Of a DNA stretch of 64,000 nucleotides, positions 34,478-42,441 are shown piece after piece. This DNA is from Paractinoplanes pyxinae. Lineage in GTDB: Bacteria > Actinomycetota > Actinomycetes > Mycobacteriales > Micromonosporaceae. The stretch is from NCBI RefSeq assembly GCF_026626335.1, contig NZ_JAPNTZ010000009.1, forward strand, positions 1 through 64,000. The letters are read 5' to 3'. The notes under the pieces were generated by a model. The model worked only from the letters and a program-made list of their open reading frames with translations, made no database searches and had not been told where the DNA came from. A program made the translations under genes and the position numbers. Within the stretch, counting starts at the first letter, position 1. The number at the start of each line of letters is the position of its first letter.

Positions 34478-35230
34478 TTACCGGCGCGCTGTCCGCTTGT
34501 CAGCGGCCGTTTGTCCGTCAGCGTGCCAGCGGTAGTCGCCGGCCGGCCGATAAGGCGCGTTTGCCCAGGTGGCCGGGTGGTTGGCCACGGCCGAAAGCTT
34601 GCCCGCGGTGGCCGGCGAGATGCGTGCGCCACCCGCGATCAGCAGCCTGTCAAGCTCTTTGTCCGTCGCGACCAGCACCTCTTTGGGGAGGCCGTGCACG
34701 CTGATCACGCCGTTGCCCACGAAGGTGAGCACGGGGGTCACCGGCACGCTCAGGCCGACGGCGGCCGACAGCGCCTTGCTGGCCCGGCGGGCCTCGCGAC
34801 GCGCCTCGGCGATGTACTGCGGGCGCTTGCCGTTGATCTGCACCACGTCCCCGGCGATGAGCACCCGGGCGCGGCCGTGATCGGCGACGGTCACCGCGTA
34901 GACGCCGCCCGGACCGATGGCCAGGAATCCGGCGCGGTCGTCGGCGGGGTCAGGCTCGTAGTAGCCCAGCGCGTCGGTGCGCGGCCAGTCCACGATGTGC
35001 CAGTTGGGTCCGAGGCGGTCGAGGCGGGTCAGCGCGCGGGCGCCGGCGGCCTCGAGACGGCGGGCGTCCCGCTCGGCGCGGCGGCGGCGAGCCCATTCGG
35101 CGGGCGTCGCGGTGCGGGGCGGGGCCTCGATGGCGGCGGGGCTACCCAGGCGACGGTCGATCCTCTGACTGTTCGGGGTGGCGGGTAGAGCAGGGCGGGC
35201 TGGGAAGACAGTCACTGCGACCTCCGGCAA
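34478..35230 (-). CDS. NERD-like nuclease-related protein
   Basis: A 250-residue protein. The central region (NWHIVDWPRTDALGY, DRAGFLAIGPGGVYAVTVADHGRARV, VVQINGKRPQYIAEARREARRASKAL, PVTPVLTFVGN) follows the beta-alpha layout of NERD/restriction-endonuclease-like domains, but the catalytic Asp-Lys signature is weak (Ala-Val-Thr replaces the usual D/E-x-K). The N-terminus is Arg-rich. It may be an inactive member that binds DNA or RNA. Confidence 0.65.
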   Translation of the reverse strand: MPEVAVTVFPARPALPATPNSQRIDRRLGSPAAIEAPPRTATPAEWARRRRAERDARRLEAAGARALTRLDRLGPNWHIVDWPRTDALGYYEPDPADDRAGFLAIGPGGVYAVTVADHGRARVLIAGDVVQINGKRPQYIAEARREARRASKALSAAVGLSVPVTPVLTFVGNGVISVHGLPKEVLVATDKELDRLLIAGGARISPATAGKLSAVANHPATWANAPYRPAGDYRWHADGQTAADKRTARR

Positions 35231-35526
35231 AAGGTCCTTCGGGCTCTCTTTTCACTACCGTAAGTGCTCGACCCCCTACGGAAGCAAGACACGACGGTGG
35301 AAAGAAAGTGGAATGAGAAGGGATGAATGCCGCATTCACGCATCGCTACTTCTTGCGGATGGTGCATCTCGGCCCTGTTCCCCTGTTCGACAGTTTCCAC
35401 GAACCAAGCTAGTCGGCGTGCTGCCCTCGTGCACAGGTGTCTCATGATCTAGGCAGATTGTCATCGGCCGATCGCGCGGAGTGCACGACGCGTGCCGGGA
35501 GATCGAGGTTGGGCTACGGTCGGCTC
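35231..35526. other. Divergent intergenic region upstream of arcA
   Basis: A 296-bp gap between the NERD-like gene and arcA, less G+C-rich than its surroundings. A short inverted repeat (CCGTA...TACGG, about 35261-35284) is visible near the NERD-like start. I see no further gene or RNA; both promoters probably lie here. Confidence 0.45.
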
Positions 35527-36801
35527 GTGGTGCACTACGTCGACAGTGAAGTGGGACGGCTGCGCACGGTGCTGCTGCACCGGCCGGGCGCCGAGCTGGC
35601 CCGGCTGACCCCCCGCAACAACGACAGCCTGCTCTTCGACGCCATCCCGTGGGTGGGTCGCGCCCAGGAGGAGCACGACGCCTTCGCGGCCGCCCTGCGC
35701 GAGCGCGACGTCGAGGTGCTGTACCTGGGCGAGCTGCTGGCCGAGACGCTCGCCGTCGACGAGGCCCGCGCCGAGCTCACCGAGACGGTGCTGGCCGACC
35801 GGCGGCTGGGCGACACGCTGCGGGTCAGCGTGGGCCGCTACCTGGCCGATCAGGACCCGCGCCGGCTGGCCGAGGTGCTGATGACCGGCCTGGCTCATCA
35901 AGAGCTCAAGCCCGGGCCGGGCGGCCTGGTCTACGAGATGATGGACAAGCTCGACTTCGTCATCGACCCGCTGCCCAACCTGCTGTTCACCCGCGACTCG
36001 TCGGTCTGGGTGCGCGACCGGGTCGCCGTCACCAGCCTGGCCATGCCGGCCCGCAGCCGTGAGACGACGCTGACCCGGGCCATCTATCGCCACCACCCGC
36101 GCTTCGCCGGCTCCGAGCTGCTGTACGACCCCGGTCTGGAAAGGCTCGAGGGCGGCGACGTGCTCGTGCTGGCGCCCGAGGTGCTGGCGATCGGGGTGGG
36201 CGAGCGCACCACCCCGGCCGGGGCCGAACGGCTGGCCCGGCGGGTCTTCGCGGCCGGGCTGGCCCGCACCATTCTGGCCGTGCCGATCGCCCAGGAGCGC
36301 GCCACCATGCACCTCGACACGGTGTGCACGATGGTCGACGTCGACGCCGTGGTCATGTATCCCAACATCGCCCACACCCTTCAGGCGTACGCGGTGGTGG
36401 CCGACGCCGACGGCGAGCCCCGCGCCTCCGCGCCCCGGCCGTTCCTCGAGGTCGCCGCCGAGGCGATGCGGATCGACCGGCTGCGCATCATCGACACCGG
36501 CCTCGACCCGGTCACCGCCGAGCGTGAGCAGTGGGACGACGGCAACAACACCCTGGCCCTCGCGCCCCGGCTGTGCGTCGCCTACGAGCGCAACGTCGAG
36601 ACCAACGCCCAGCTCGAGCGGGCCGGCATCGAGGTCGTGCGGATCAGCGGCAGCGAGCTCGGCAGCGGCCGCGGCGGCCCGCGGTGCATGAGCTGCCCGA
36701 TCGAGCGAGCGCCTCTGCCTATGGCCTCGCCTCCGCTCGGCGGCATTGCGCCCCTCGAGGTCGGTGTCGAGGCCACCGAAAACGGCCTCGGCTTCGCCTA
36801 G
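35527..36801 (+). CDS. arcA: Arginine deiminase with repeat-derived C-terminal extension
   Basis: A 424-residue enzyme hydrolysing arginine to citrulline and ammonia. All pentein features are present: LRTVLLHRPGAELARLTP, NLLFTRDSSVWVRD, ATMHLDTVCTMVD (catalytic His), DDGNNTLALAP, and the active-site Cys in GGPRCMSCPIER. Family proteins end within a few residues of CPIER. Here about 30 extra residues (from APLPMASP to ENGLGFA) follow because palindromic element B (from 36723) provides them and the TAG stop. Start is GTG 35527 or 35530. No arcB or arcC is next to it. Confidence 0.93.
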   Translation: MVHYVDSEVGRLRTVLLHRPGAELARLTPRNNDSLLFDAIPWVGRAQEEHDAFAAALRERDVEVLYLGELLAETLAVDEARAELTETVLADRRLGDTLRVSVGRYLADQDPRRLAEVLMTGLAHQELKPGPGGLVYEMMDKLDFVIDPLPNLLFTRDSSVWVRDRVAVTSLAMPARSRETTLTRAIYRHHPRFAGSELLYDPGLERLEGGDVLVLAPEVLAIGVGERTTPAGAERLARRVFAAGLARTILAVPIAQERATMHLDTVCTMVDVDAVVMYPNIAHTLQAYAVVADADGEPRASAPRPFLEVAAEAMRIDRLRIIDTGLDPVTAEREQWDDGNNTLALAPRLCVAYERNVETNAQLERAGIEVVRISGSELGSGRGGPRCMSCPIERAPLPMASPPLGGIAPLEVGVEATENGLGFA

Positions 36802-36838
36802 CCATTTTCGGCGCCCTCGACACCGACGGGCGCAACGC
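36723..36838 (+). repeat. Long palindromic element, copy B (in arcA 3' end)
   Basis: A 116-bp element with a 96-bp hairpin (36743-36838). It supplies the last arcA codons and its TAG in the loop (GCCTAGCC), then ends 19 bp before the convergent GH16 stop. It differs from copy C at only about four positions. Arms: TCGGTGTCGAGG/CCTCGACACCGA and CCGAAAA/TTTTCGG pair without mismatch. Confidence 0.95.
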
Positions 36839-36857
36839 GGGGAGGGGGGCGCGTGAA

Positions 36858-37619
36858 TCACGCGGGCGGGCGACCCCGCACGTGCGACACGACCAGCTCG
36901 GTAACGGGTGTGGCCCCGTCGACCAGGTGCGCCCGGTCGGGGAAGTCGAAGACGGCGATCTCCAGCTGGACGGGGTAGTCCGGAGCCTGGCCGACCTGCT
37001 TGACCGCCTCGCCGTCGACCGTGAAGACGAGTGAATCGGGACGCCAGCTCACGCCGTACGTGTGAAAAGCCGCCACGTCGATCGGCCGGGTGACCGTCGC
37101 CCACTCCTCGGTGAGACGCGGGTCGCGGAAGCGGTGCAGGCCCATCCCGATCGCCTGCGGATCGGTGCCGAAGACCTCCATGACGCAGATCTCGCCGGAG
37201 AGTTCGGGGGCGGTCTCGATGCCGGAGAGCCAGAAGGCGGCCATCGAGCGCGGCGTGATCGTGGCCCGCATGCGGATCTCGATGTCGCCGTAGAGCGGGG
37301 TGTAGCCCCAGAACTCGCCCTGCTCCTCGCGCACCTGCTGATCGGTCAGGAAAGGCTGACCGCCGACCGTGCTGCCGGCCGGGCCTGAGAAGTTGGCGCT
37401 CTGGATGCCCGAGACCCGCAGCGGCGTCTCGTGCACGCCCTCGGCCCACAGCGGCTGGTCGGCGGAGATGCTCAGACGCAGCTCCCCGCCACCCACCTCG
37501 TACGTAGCCGCGGATGCGGCCCGGGAACTCCAATGGGGCAAATACCACGGCACCCAGACGGAACGGTCCAACTCAGTCGACTCGAACCGCTCGTCCAACA
37601 CGGTATTGCTCCTGTCCAA
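36858..37619 (-). CDS. Glycoside hydrolase family 16-like protein, altered active site
   Basis: A 253-residue beta-jelly-roll protein without signal peptide. GFWGYTPLYGDIEIRMRATITPRSMAAFWLSG and GVSWRPDSLVFTVDGEAVKQV are clear GH16 blocks. The catalytic stretch reads GEICVMEVFG, with nucleophile Glu143 and acid/base Glu148 kept but the Asp between them replaced by Cys145. This could impair hydrolysis or change specificity. The gene lies between palindromic copies B and C, which are inverted relative to each other. Lack of a secretion signal is odd for a GH16 enzyme. Confidence 0.82.
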   Translation of the reverse strand: MDRSNTVLDERFESTELDRSVWVPWYLPHWSSRAASAATYEVGGGELRLSISADQPLWAEGVHETPLRVSGIQSANFSGPAGSTVGGQPFLTDQQVREEQGEFWGYTPLYGDIEIRMRATITPRSMAAFWLSGIETAPELSGEICVMEVFGTDPQAIGMGLHRFRDPRLTEEWATVTRPIDVAAFHTYGVSWRPDSLVFTVDGEAVKQVGQAPDYPVQLEIAVFDFPDRAHLVDGATPVTELVVSHVRGRPPA

Positions 37620-37629
37620 GCACGTACCC

Positions 37630-37745
37630 GCGTTGCGCCCGTTGGTGTCGAGGGCGCCGAAAATGGCTAGGCGAAGCCGAGGTCATTTTCGGTGGCCTCG
37701 ACACCGACCTCGAGGGGCGCAATGCCGCCGAGCGAAGGCGAGGCC
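37630..37745 (-). repeat. Long palindromic element, copy C
   Basis: A 116-bp element, hairpin 37630-37725, read leftward. It starts 1 bp after the stop of the DUF5926 gene and ends 10 bp upstream of the GH16 start. It carries the same GCCTAGCC loop as the other copies. One arm base differs from B (CACCAA instead of CACCGA), breaking one pair. Confidence 0.95.
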
Positions 37746-37746
37746 A

Positions 37747-38625
37747 TCAGCGCAGAGTGAGTTGGCGGCCGATCAGGCCCTGCTTGGCCCGGCGGGCGTC
37801 GGCGTCGAGCGGGCCGGTCTCGGCCAGCGTGTCGGCGTACCGCTTGGCGAAGTCGGCCAGCGGCGCCTCCCAGTCGGCCGCCTCCGGCTCGCCCGGGATG
37901 TCCCACACCGGCACCAGCAGACCGTGGGCCCGGAACATGCCGGCGAACTTGGTCTGCTCGCCCAGCAGCAGGTCGCCCGAGGCGGACAGGCGGGCCAGCG
38001 TGTCCAGCGCGCGGTCCTCGGTCTCGGGCAGCACCCAGCGCACGTGGCCCTTGTCCGGGGCGACCCGGCACCAGTACGCGGCCCGCCCGGCGGCCAGCCG
38101 CACGGTCGGGTAGATCGACGCGTTCGCCCGTTCGAGCGACGCCTTCACGGTCGGGTCCTCGGCCTGCTCGGCGTCGAGCCAGTACTCGAAGCCGTCGTGC
38201 ATGGTGATCTCGAGCGGGCCGTCGACCAGCACGTCCTGCAGGCGCGGGCCCTCTCCGGGCAGGGCCGGCACCGAGACCGTGTCGCCCGGCTCGGTGCGCA
38301 GCGCGCTCAGGATGGCCACGGCGAGGTCGCGCGAGACGTCGCCCGACTGCACGTGGCGCTGCAGGCCGATGAAGACCCGGCCGTCCTGGCGGGTCATGGC
38401 CGGCCAGGCCATCGGCAGCACCGTCGACAGCGTGACGGGACGGTCGCCGTACTCCTCGATGATCTCGGGCCGGAGCGTGAGGGGCGCGCTGGCCGCGGGC
38501 ACCAGCTCGCGCAGCGCGATCCACTCCGGTTCGTCGGCCAGGCCCTCGAACGGGCGGGCCACGAAGATGTCCCGCACCTTCTCGCGCTTGGGTGCGGACT
38601 GGCGTTGGTTACGACGCTTGCTCAC
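37747..38625 (-). CDS. DUF5926 family protein
   Basis: A 292-residue cytoplasmic protein. VSKRRNQRQSAPKREKVRDIFVARPFEGLADE is the typical start of this actinobacterial family; GTG 38625 gives it. Later blocks (TLSTVLPMAWPAMTRQDG, GLQRHVQSGDVSRDLA, AYWCRVAPDKGHVRWVLPETEDRALDTLARL) are conserved but without known function. Possible SEC-C-type or topology motifs are absent. Its stop abuts palindromic element C. Confidence 0.82.
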   Translation of the reverse strand: MSKRRNQRQSAPKREKVRDIFVARPFEGLADEPEWIALRELVPAASAPLTLRPEIIEEYGDRPVTLSTVLPMAWPAMTRQDGRVFIGLQRHVQSGDVSRDLAVAILSALRTEPGDTVSVPALPGEGPRLQDVLVDGPLEITMHDGFEYWLDAEQAEDPTVKASLERANASIYPTVRLAAGRAAYWCRVAPDKGHVRWVLPETEDRALDTLARLSASGDLLLGEQTKFAGMFRAHGLLVPVWDIPGEPEAADWEAPLADFAKRYADTLAETGPLDADARRAKQGLIGRQLTLR

Positions 38626-38673
38626 GGCGAGACAGCCTAGGCGCTGACGGCCGGAAAGGGACACTCCGGTGTC

Positions 38674-39870
38674 CTACGCGCGTGGCAACCGGACCTCGGC
38701 CGTGGTGCCGCCACCCTCACGGGGACGCAACGACACCCAGCCGTGCTGGCGTTCGACCAGCCGGCGTACGAGATAGAGCCCCAGCCCGGCGCCGGGGTGA
38801 TGCCGCCGGTCGCCCCCCTCGGCCTGCCAGTACCGCTCGAAGGCGCGCTCGACGTGTTCGGGCCGGATGCCCACTCCGCGGTCGGAGAGGCGGAACCGCA
38901 GCGTCTCTTCGTCCACCCCGGCGCAGAGCTCGACCACCGACTCGGCCGGGGAGTGCTTCTCGGCGTTGGTGGCCAGCTCGGTGAGGATCGTCGCGATCGA
39001 GTCGCGGTCGCCGTACGCCTTGGGCATCTCGCCCGGCAGGTTGTCGAGCTTCACGCGCCGGCGCAACTCGGCCGGCAGCTCGTCGACCGCCGTTCGCAGC
39101 GCCTCGGCCAGGTCGAACGGGCCGATGGGGGACGCGCCGATCTCGCCGTCCTCGGTGGCCGCGGAGAGCAGGCGGTCGACCAGGCGGGCCAGTTCACCGG
39201 CGCGGGTGCCGATGACGTTCACCGCCTCTTGCCGGCCGGCGTCGCCCAGCGATTCCCAGTGGTTGGTCAGCGTGTCGGCGTACCCCTTGATGACCGTCAC
39301 CGGGGTGCGCAGCTCGTGGCTGGTCACCGCCACCCACAGGTCGCGGCCGTCCTGCCGGCGGGCCTGGTCGGCGCTGGTGTGCACGGGCAGGCCCTCGCGG
39401 GCGGCGTAGAGGCGCCCGGCCTGGCCGGCCAGCAGCTCGAGGACGGCGTGGTGGTCGGGGCCGGGCTCGCCGTCGCCGGCGCCGAAGTAGACGTGCAGGG
39501 AGCCGACGATCGTCTCGCCGACCTCGCACCGGGCGCCCAGCATGTGCCGGACGTCGCCCCCCTCGACCTGCTTGGCGAACTCGTCGTTGAGCGAGTCGAG
39601 CGGGATGAGCAGGGTGCGGCCGTCGCGCAGGCGGCCGTCGGCGCGCTCGACCCGGCGGCCGATGGCGGCGCGGCAGACGCCGGTGGCGGCGATGATGCGG
39701 CCGTGGTCGGGCGCGTACTCGGCGAAGCCGGCGCCGCGGCCGCCCAGCGTCTCTTGGGCCAGGCGGACGATGTGCTGGAGCACGGGCAGCCCCGCCTCGC
39801 CGGAGTTGATCCGGTCGAGGATCGCGATCTGACCCCGGGTCAGCGCGCTGTAGTCGGGACGGTCCGGCAT
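38674..39870 (-). CDS. Soluble GAF-containing sensor histidine kinase
   Basis: A 398-residue protein without membrane helices. A GAF domain (about 20-170) is followed by HisKA (VAVTSHELRTPVTVIKGY; His near 188) and HATPase_c (LATNAEKHSPAES, DRGVGIRPEHVERAF, GAGLGLYLVRRLVER). It autophosphorylates and passes phosphate to a response regulator, which is not adjacent. ATG 39870 begins the conserved MPDRPDYSALTRGQIAILD. It is an orphan kinase in this window. Confidence 0.92.
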   Translation of the reverse strand: MPDRPDYSALTRGQIAILDRINSGEAGLPVLQHIVRLAQETLGGRGAGFAEYAPDHGRIIAATGVCRAAIGRRVERADGRLRDGRTLLIPLDSLNDEFAKQVEGGDVRHMLGARCEVGETIVGSLHVYFGAGDGEPGPDHHAVLELLAGQAGRLYAAREGLPVHTSADQARRQDGRDLWVAVTSHELRTPVTVIKGYADTLTNHWESLGDAGRQEAVNVIGTRAGELARLVDRLLSAATEDGEIGASPIGPFDLAEALRTAVDELPAELRRRVKLDNLPGEMPKAYGDRDSIATILTELATNAEKHSPAESVVELCAGVDEETLRFRLSDRGVGIRPEHVERAFERYWQAEGGDRRHHPGAGLGLYLVRRLVERQHGWVSLRPREGGGTTAEVRLPRA

Positions 39871-39916
39871 GCTTGCGAGTCTGCCTCGCTTCCCAGCCGC
39901 TAGATAGTGACCCACC

Positions 39917-40711
39917 TCACAAAACGGTGGCGAGATGGTCGAGCACGAAGCGCGGGCGGTCGGTGATGACGCCGTCCACCTGGTGCTCCAGAACCATGTC
40001 GAGGTCCGCCTTGTCGTTGACGGTCCACACGTACGCCTGATGCCCGGCCGCCCTGATGGCCGGGATCAGCCCCGGCCGCGACCGTACGAGCGCGACCCCC
40101 GGCCCGGCGATGCGAGCGCCGAACGGCAGTCGTCCCCGGCCCACCCCGGGCGGCAGCAGCTCGACCAGATACACCGTGGGCAGGGCCGGCGCCTGGGCCC
40201 GCACCCGGCGCAGGGCCAGAGCCGCGAACGACATCACGGTGACCTGGACGGGCTGGTCCGGCTCGGGGTCGGCCAGCCCGAAGCGCTGCAGCGTGCGCAC
40301 CAGGCGACGTTCGACCTCGGCCCCGTACCGGGTGGGGTGTTTGGTCTCGATGAGCAGGCGCACGTTCCGGCCGCTGTCGCACACCGCCTGCAGCAGCCGG
40401 TCGAGCGTCAGCAGGCGGGAGAGCGCCGGCAGCGGCTCCTCGTCGACCGGGTAGCCGGGATGCCAGGAGCCGAAGTCGAGCGAGTCGAGTTCGGCCAGCG
40501 TCTTGGCGCTGACCTTGCCGTGGCCGTTGCTCGTGCGGTCGAGCCGCCGGTCGTGCACGCACACCAGGTGGCCGTCGCGGGTGAGCCGGACGTCGCACTC
40601 GAGCCCGTCGGCACCTTCCTCCAGAGCGCGGAGGTAGGCGCCGAGCGTGTGCTCCGGGAGTGCGTCAGCGCCACCACGGTGCGCAAACACCAAGGGCCGA
40701 TAATCACTCAC
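39917..40711 (-). CDS. Glycerophosphodiester phosphodiesterase
   Basis: A 264-residue cytoplasmic GDPD enzyme. VFAHRGGADALPEHTLGAYLRALEEGADGLECDVRLTRDGHLVCVHDRRLDRTSNG contains the catalytic HRG, metal-binding E/D and HDxxLDRT motifs; AYVWTVND is the C-terminal signature. It cleaves deacylated phospholipids to glycerol-3-phosphate and an alcohol. GTG start at 40711. Rhodanese follows upstream with 11 bp between them. Confidence 0.95.
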   Translation of the reverse strand: MSDYRPLVFAHRGGADALPEHTLGAYLRALEEGADGLECDVRLTRDGHLVCVHDRRLDRTSNGHGKVSAKTLAELDSLDFGSWHPGYPVDEEPLPALSRLLTLDRLLQAVCDSGRNVRLLIETKHPTRYGAEVERRLVRTLQRFGLADPEPDQPVQVTVMSFAALALRRVRAQAPALPTVYLVELLPPGVGRGRLPFGARIAGPGVALVRSRPGLIPAIRAAGHQAYVWTVNDKADLDMVLEHQVDGVITDRPRFVLDHLATVL

Positions 40712-40722
40712 GGTTTTGCTGC

Positions 40723-41064
40723 CTAGATGACTCGGGGCGGCTGGCCGCTCTCGTTGACGACGTCGCGGCCGGAGGCGGCCCAGGACTGCATGCCACCGTC
40801 GAGGTTGCGCACGTTGTCCCAGCCGTTGCCCAGCAGGTACGACACGACTTGGCCCGAACGGCCGCCGGACCGGCAGACGACGACTACGTCGACGTCGGCC
40901 GGCACCTCAGCCATCCGGGCCGGAATTTCCATCATCGGCACGTGGTGGGCGCCGGGGGCGTGCCCCGCCGCCCATTCCTCGGGCTCGCGCACGTCGAGCA
41001 GGTAGGCGTCGTCGCCGACCTCGGCGGGGGTCACGCTGGGTACTTGAGGTCCGAACACGACCAC
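40723..41064 (-). CDS. Rhodanese-like sulfurtransferase domain protein
   Basis: A 113-residue single-domain rhodanese. The active-site loop CRSGGRS (Cys near residue 84) is intact, after DVREPEEWAAGHAPGAHHVPM. It can transfer sulphur from thiosulfate or a persulfide. No sulphur-related gene is adjacent; the nearest Moco genes are over 19 kb away. GTG start. Confidence 0.93.
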   Translation of the reverse strand: MVVFGPQVPSVTPAEVGDDAYLLDVREPEEWAAGHAPGAHHVPMMEIPARMAEVPADVDVVVVCRSGGRSGQVVSYLLGNGWDNVRNLDGGMQSWAASGRDVVNESGQPPRVI

Positions 41065-41077
41065 CAGCGTACGGCGG

Positions 41078-42310
41078 TCAGTTGCCGGCCGCGGCGTCCG
41101 TCCCCTTCTTCAGGTTGGCCGCCATCCACGTGTCCATCTCGTCGGCCGCCACCGCCTTGAACAGCGCCAGCGCCTTCTCCTTGTCCGAGACCACCACGGA
41201 CTGGCCGTCGATGGTGTCGCTGCCCTTGTTGGGGCTGGTGATGAAGGTCAGGTTGCTGCCCCGGACGCCCCGCAGCTCTTTCGCCATGTCGGTCAGCGAG
41301 AAGTCGTTGTCGACCGTGACGGCCGCGGTGACCGCCTTGAGGAACGAGTTCAGCTTGGCCGGGTTGGTGATCGTGCCGCTGCTGGCCGCCTTGTCCATGA
41401 GCGCCTTGAGGAACTGCTGCTGGTGCTGCATGCGGGCGAAGTCGCCACGCGCGAACTGCTTGCGCTGGCGCACCCAGTCCAGCGCCTCGGCGCCGTTCAT
41501 GTGCATGGTGCCCTTGGTGAACGTGCGGTACGGCTTGTGGATCGACTTGATGGTCTTCTCGACCGGCAGGTCGACGCCGCCGAGCGCGTCGGTGACCTCT
41601 TTGAAGCCGCCGAAGTCGATCGCCATGACGTGGTCGACCTTGACGTCGGTCAGGCACTCGACCGTGTGCACGGCGCGCGGCAGACCGCCGAAGGCGAAGG
41701 CCGCGTTGATCTTGGCCCGGCTGCCGTCGCCGCACTCGGCCTCGTTGCTGCGCGGGATGACGACCCACAGGTCGCGCGGGATCGAGATCAGCTGCGCGCT
41801 TTTGTGGTCTTCCGGCACGTGCATGAGGATCAGCGTGTCGGCCCGCCACTTGCCGGCCCCGTCGTCCTGGGCGTCGGGGTCGCGGGAGTCGCTGCCCACC
41901 AGCAGGATGTTCTGCGCGCCCTCGATGGCCTTGGCCGGCCGGTCGTTGCTGATGCCCGAGAAGGCGTCGGTGCGCTTGAGGTCTTTGTCGAGGCCCGACG
42001 CGTAGCCGTAGAGCGAGATGCCCGCGATGATCGCGATGATCAGGACGGCCAGGCCGGCCAGCAGGGCGATGCGCCCCCAGCGCGGCTTGGGCCGGCGCCC
42101 CTTGTAAGAGGTACCGCGGCCGGGGCCGCCGGGACCACCCGGGCCACCGCCGTAGCCACCACCGCCGGGGCCGCCGGGGCCACCGCCGTAGCCACCACCG
42201 CCACCGCTCCCGCGGTAGGCACCAGAAGGACGGGCCGACGCCCGGCCCGAAGACGGGACTGAGGCTCGACCGGAACCGGAACCCCCGTAGGGGGACGTGG
42301 GCGCTGACAT
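41078..42310 (-). CDS. LytR-CpsA-Psr (LCP) family cell-wall ligase
   Basis: A 410-residue protein. The cytoplasmic N-terminus (about 1-75) is Ser/Arg-rich with a duplicated Gly-rich unit (GGYGGGPGGPGG twice). One membrane helix (IALLAGLAVLIIAIIAGISL) precedes the extracellular LCP domain: LLVGSDSRDP, WRADTLILMHV, ISIPRDLWVVIP, GGFKEVTDALGGVDL and RQRKQFARGDFARMQHQQQFL. LCP enzymes attach wall teichoic acid or arabinogalactan-like glycans to peptidoglycan. Substrate not evident. Confidence 0.93.
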   Translation of the reverse strand: MSAPTSPYGGSGSGRASVPSSGRASARPSGAYRGSGGGGGYGGGPGGPGGGGYGGGPGGPGGPGRGTSYKGRRPKPRWGRIALLAGLAVLIIAIIAGISLYGYASGLDKDLKRTDAFSGISNDRPAKAIEGAQNILLVGSDSRDPDAQDDGAGKWRADTLILMHVPEDHKSAQLISIPRDLWVVIPRSNEAECGDGSRAKINAAFAFGGLPRAVHTVECLTDVKVDHVMAIDFGGFKEVTDALGGVDLPVEKTIKSIHKPYRTFTKGTMHMNGAEALDWVRQRKQFARGDFARMQHQQQFLKALMDKAASSGTITNPAKLNSFLKAVTAAVTVDNDFSLTDMAKELRGVRGSNLTFITSPNKGSDTIDGQSVVVSDKEKALALFKAVAADEMDTWMAANLKKGTDAAAGN

Positions 42311-42394
42311 GAAACCAGGTTACGTACCCGGCGCACCAACTCCCTGCCATCAAACCGACACGGCACGAAGTAGGGAGACGCCCCAACAGGTGAA

Positions 42395-42424
42395 ATGCGG
42401 GGCCGGTGGTGGCCGGCCCCGCAT
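42395..42424 (-). terminator. Terminator downstream of the actP operon
   Basis: ATGCGGGGCCGG (42395-42406) pairs perfectly with CCGGCCCCGCAT (42413-42424) over a 6-base loop, 17 bp after the actP stop. On the minus strand it is followed by a short T-run (TTTCACC). Confidence 0.85.
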
Positions 42425-42441
42425 GTCGAATTAAGGCAGAC

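Noticed and set aside
37667..38524. Minus-strand frame ending in the same peptide as arcA
   Set aside because: It is a shifted frame of the DUF5926 gene running into palindromic element C; only the last 25 codons are of interest as repeat-derived sequence.
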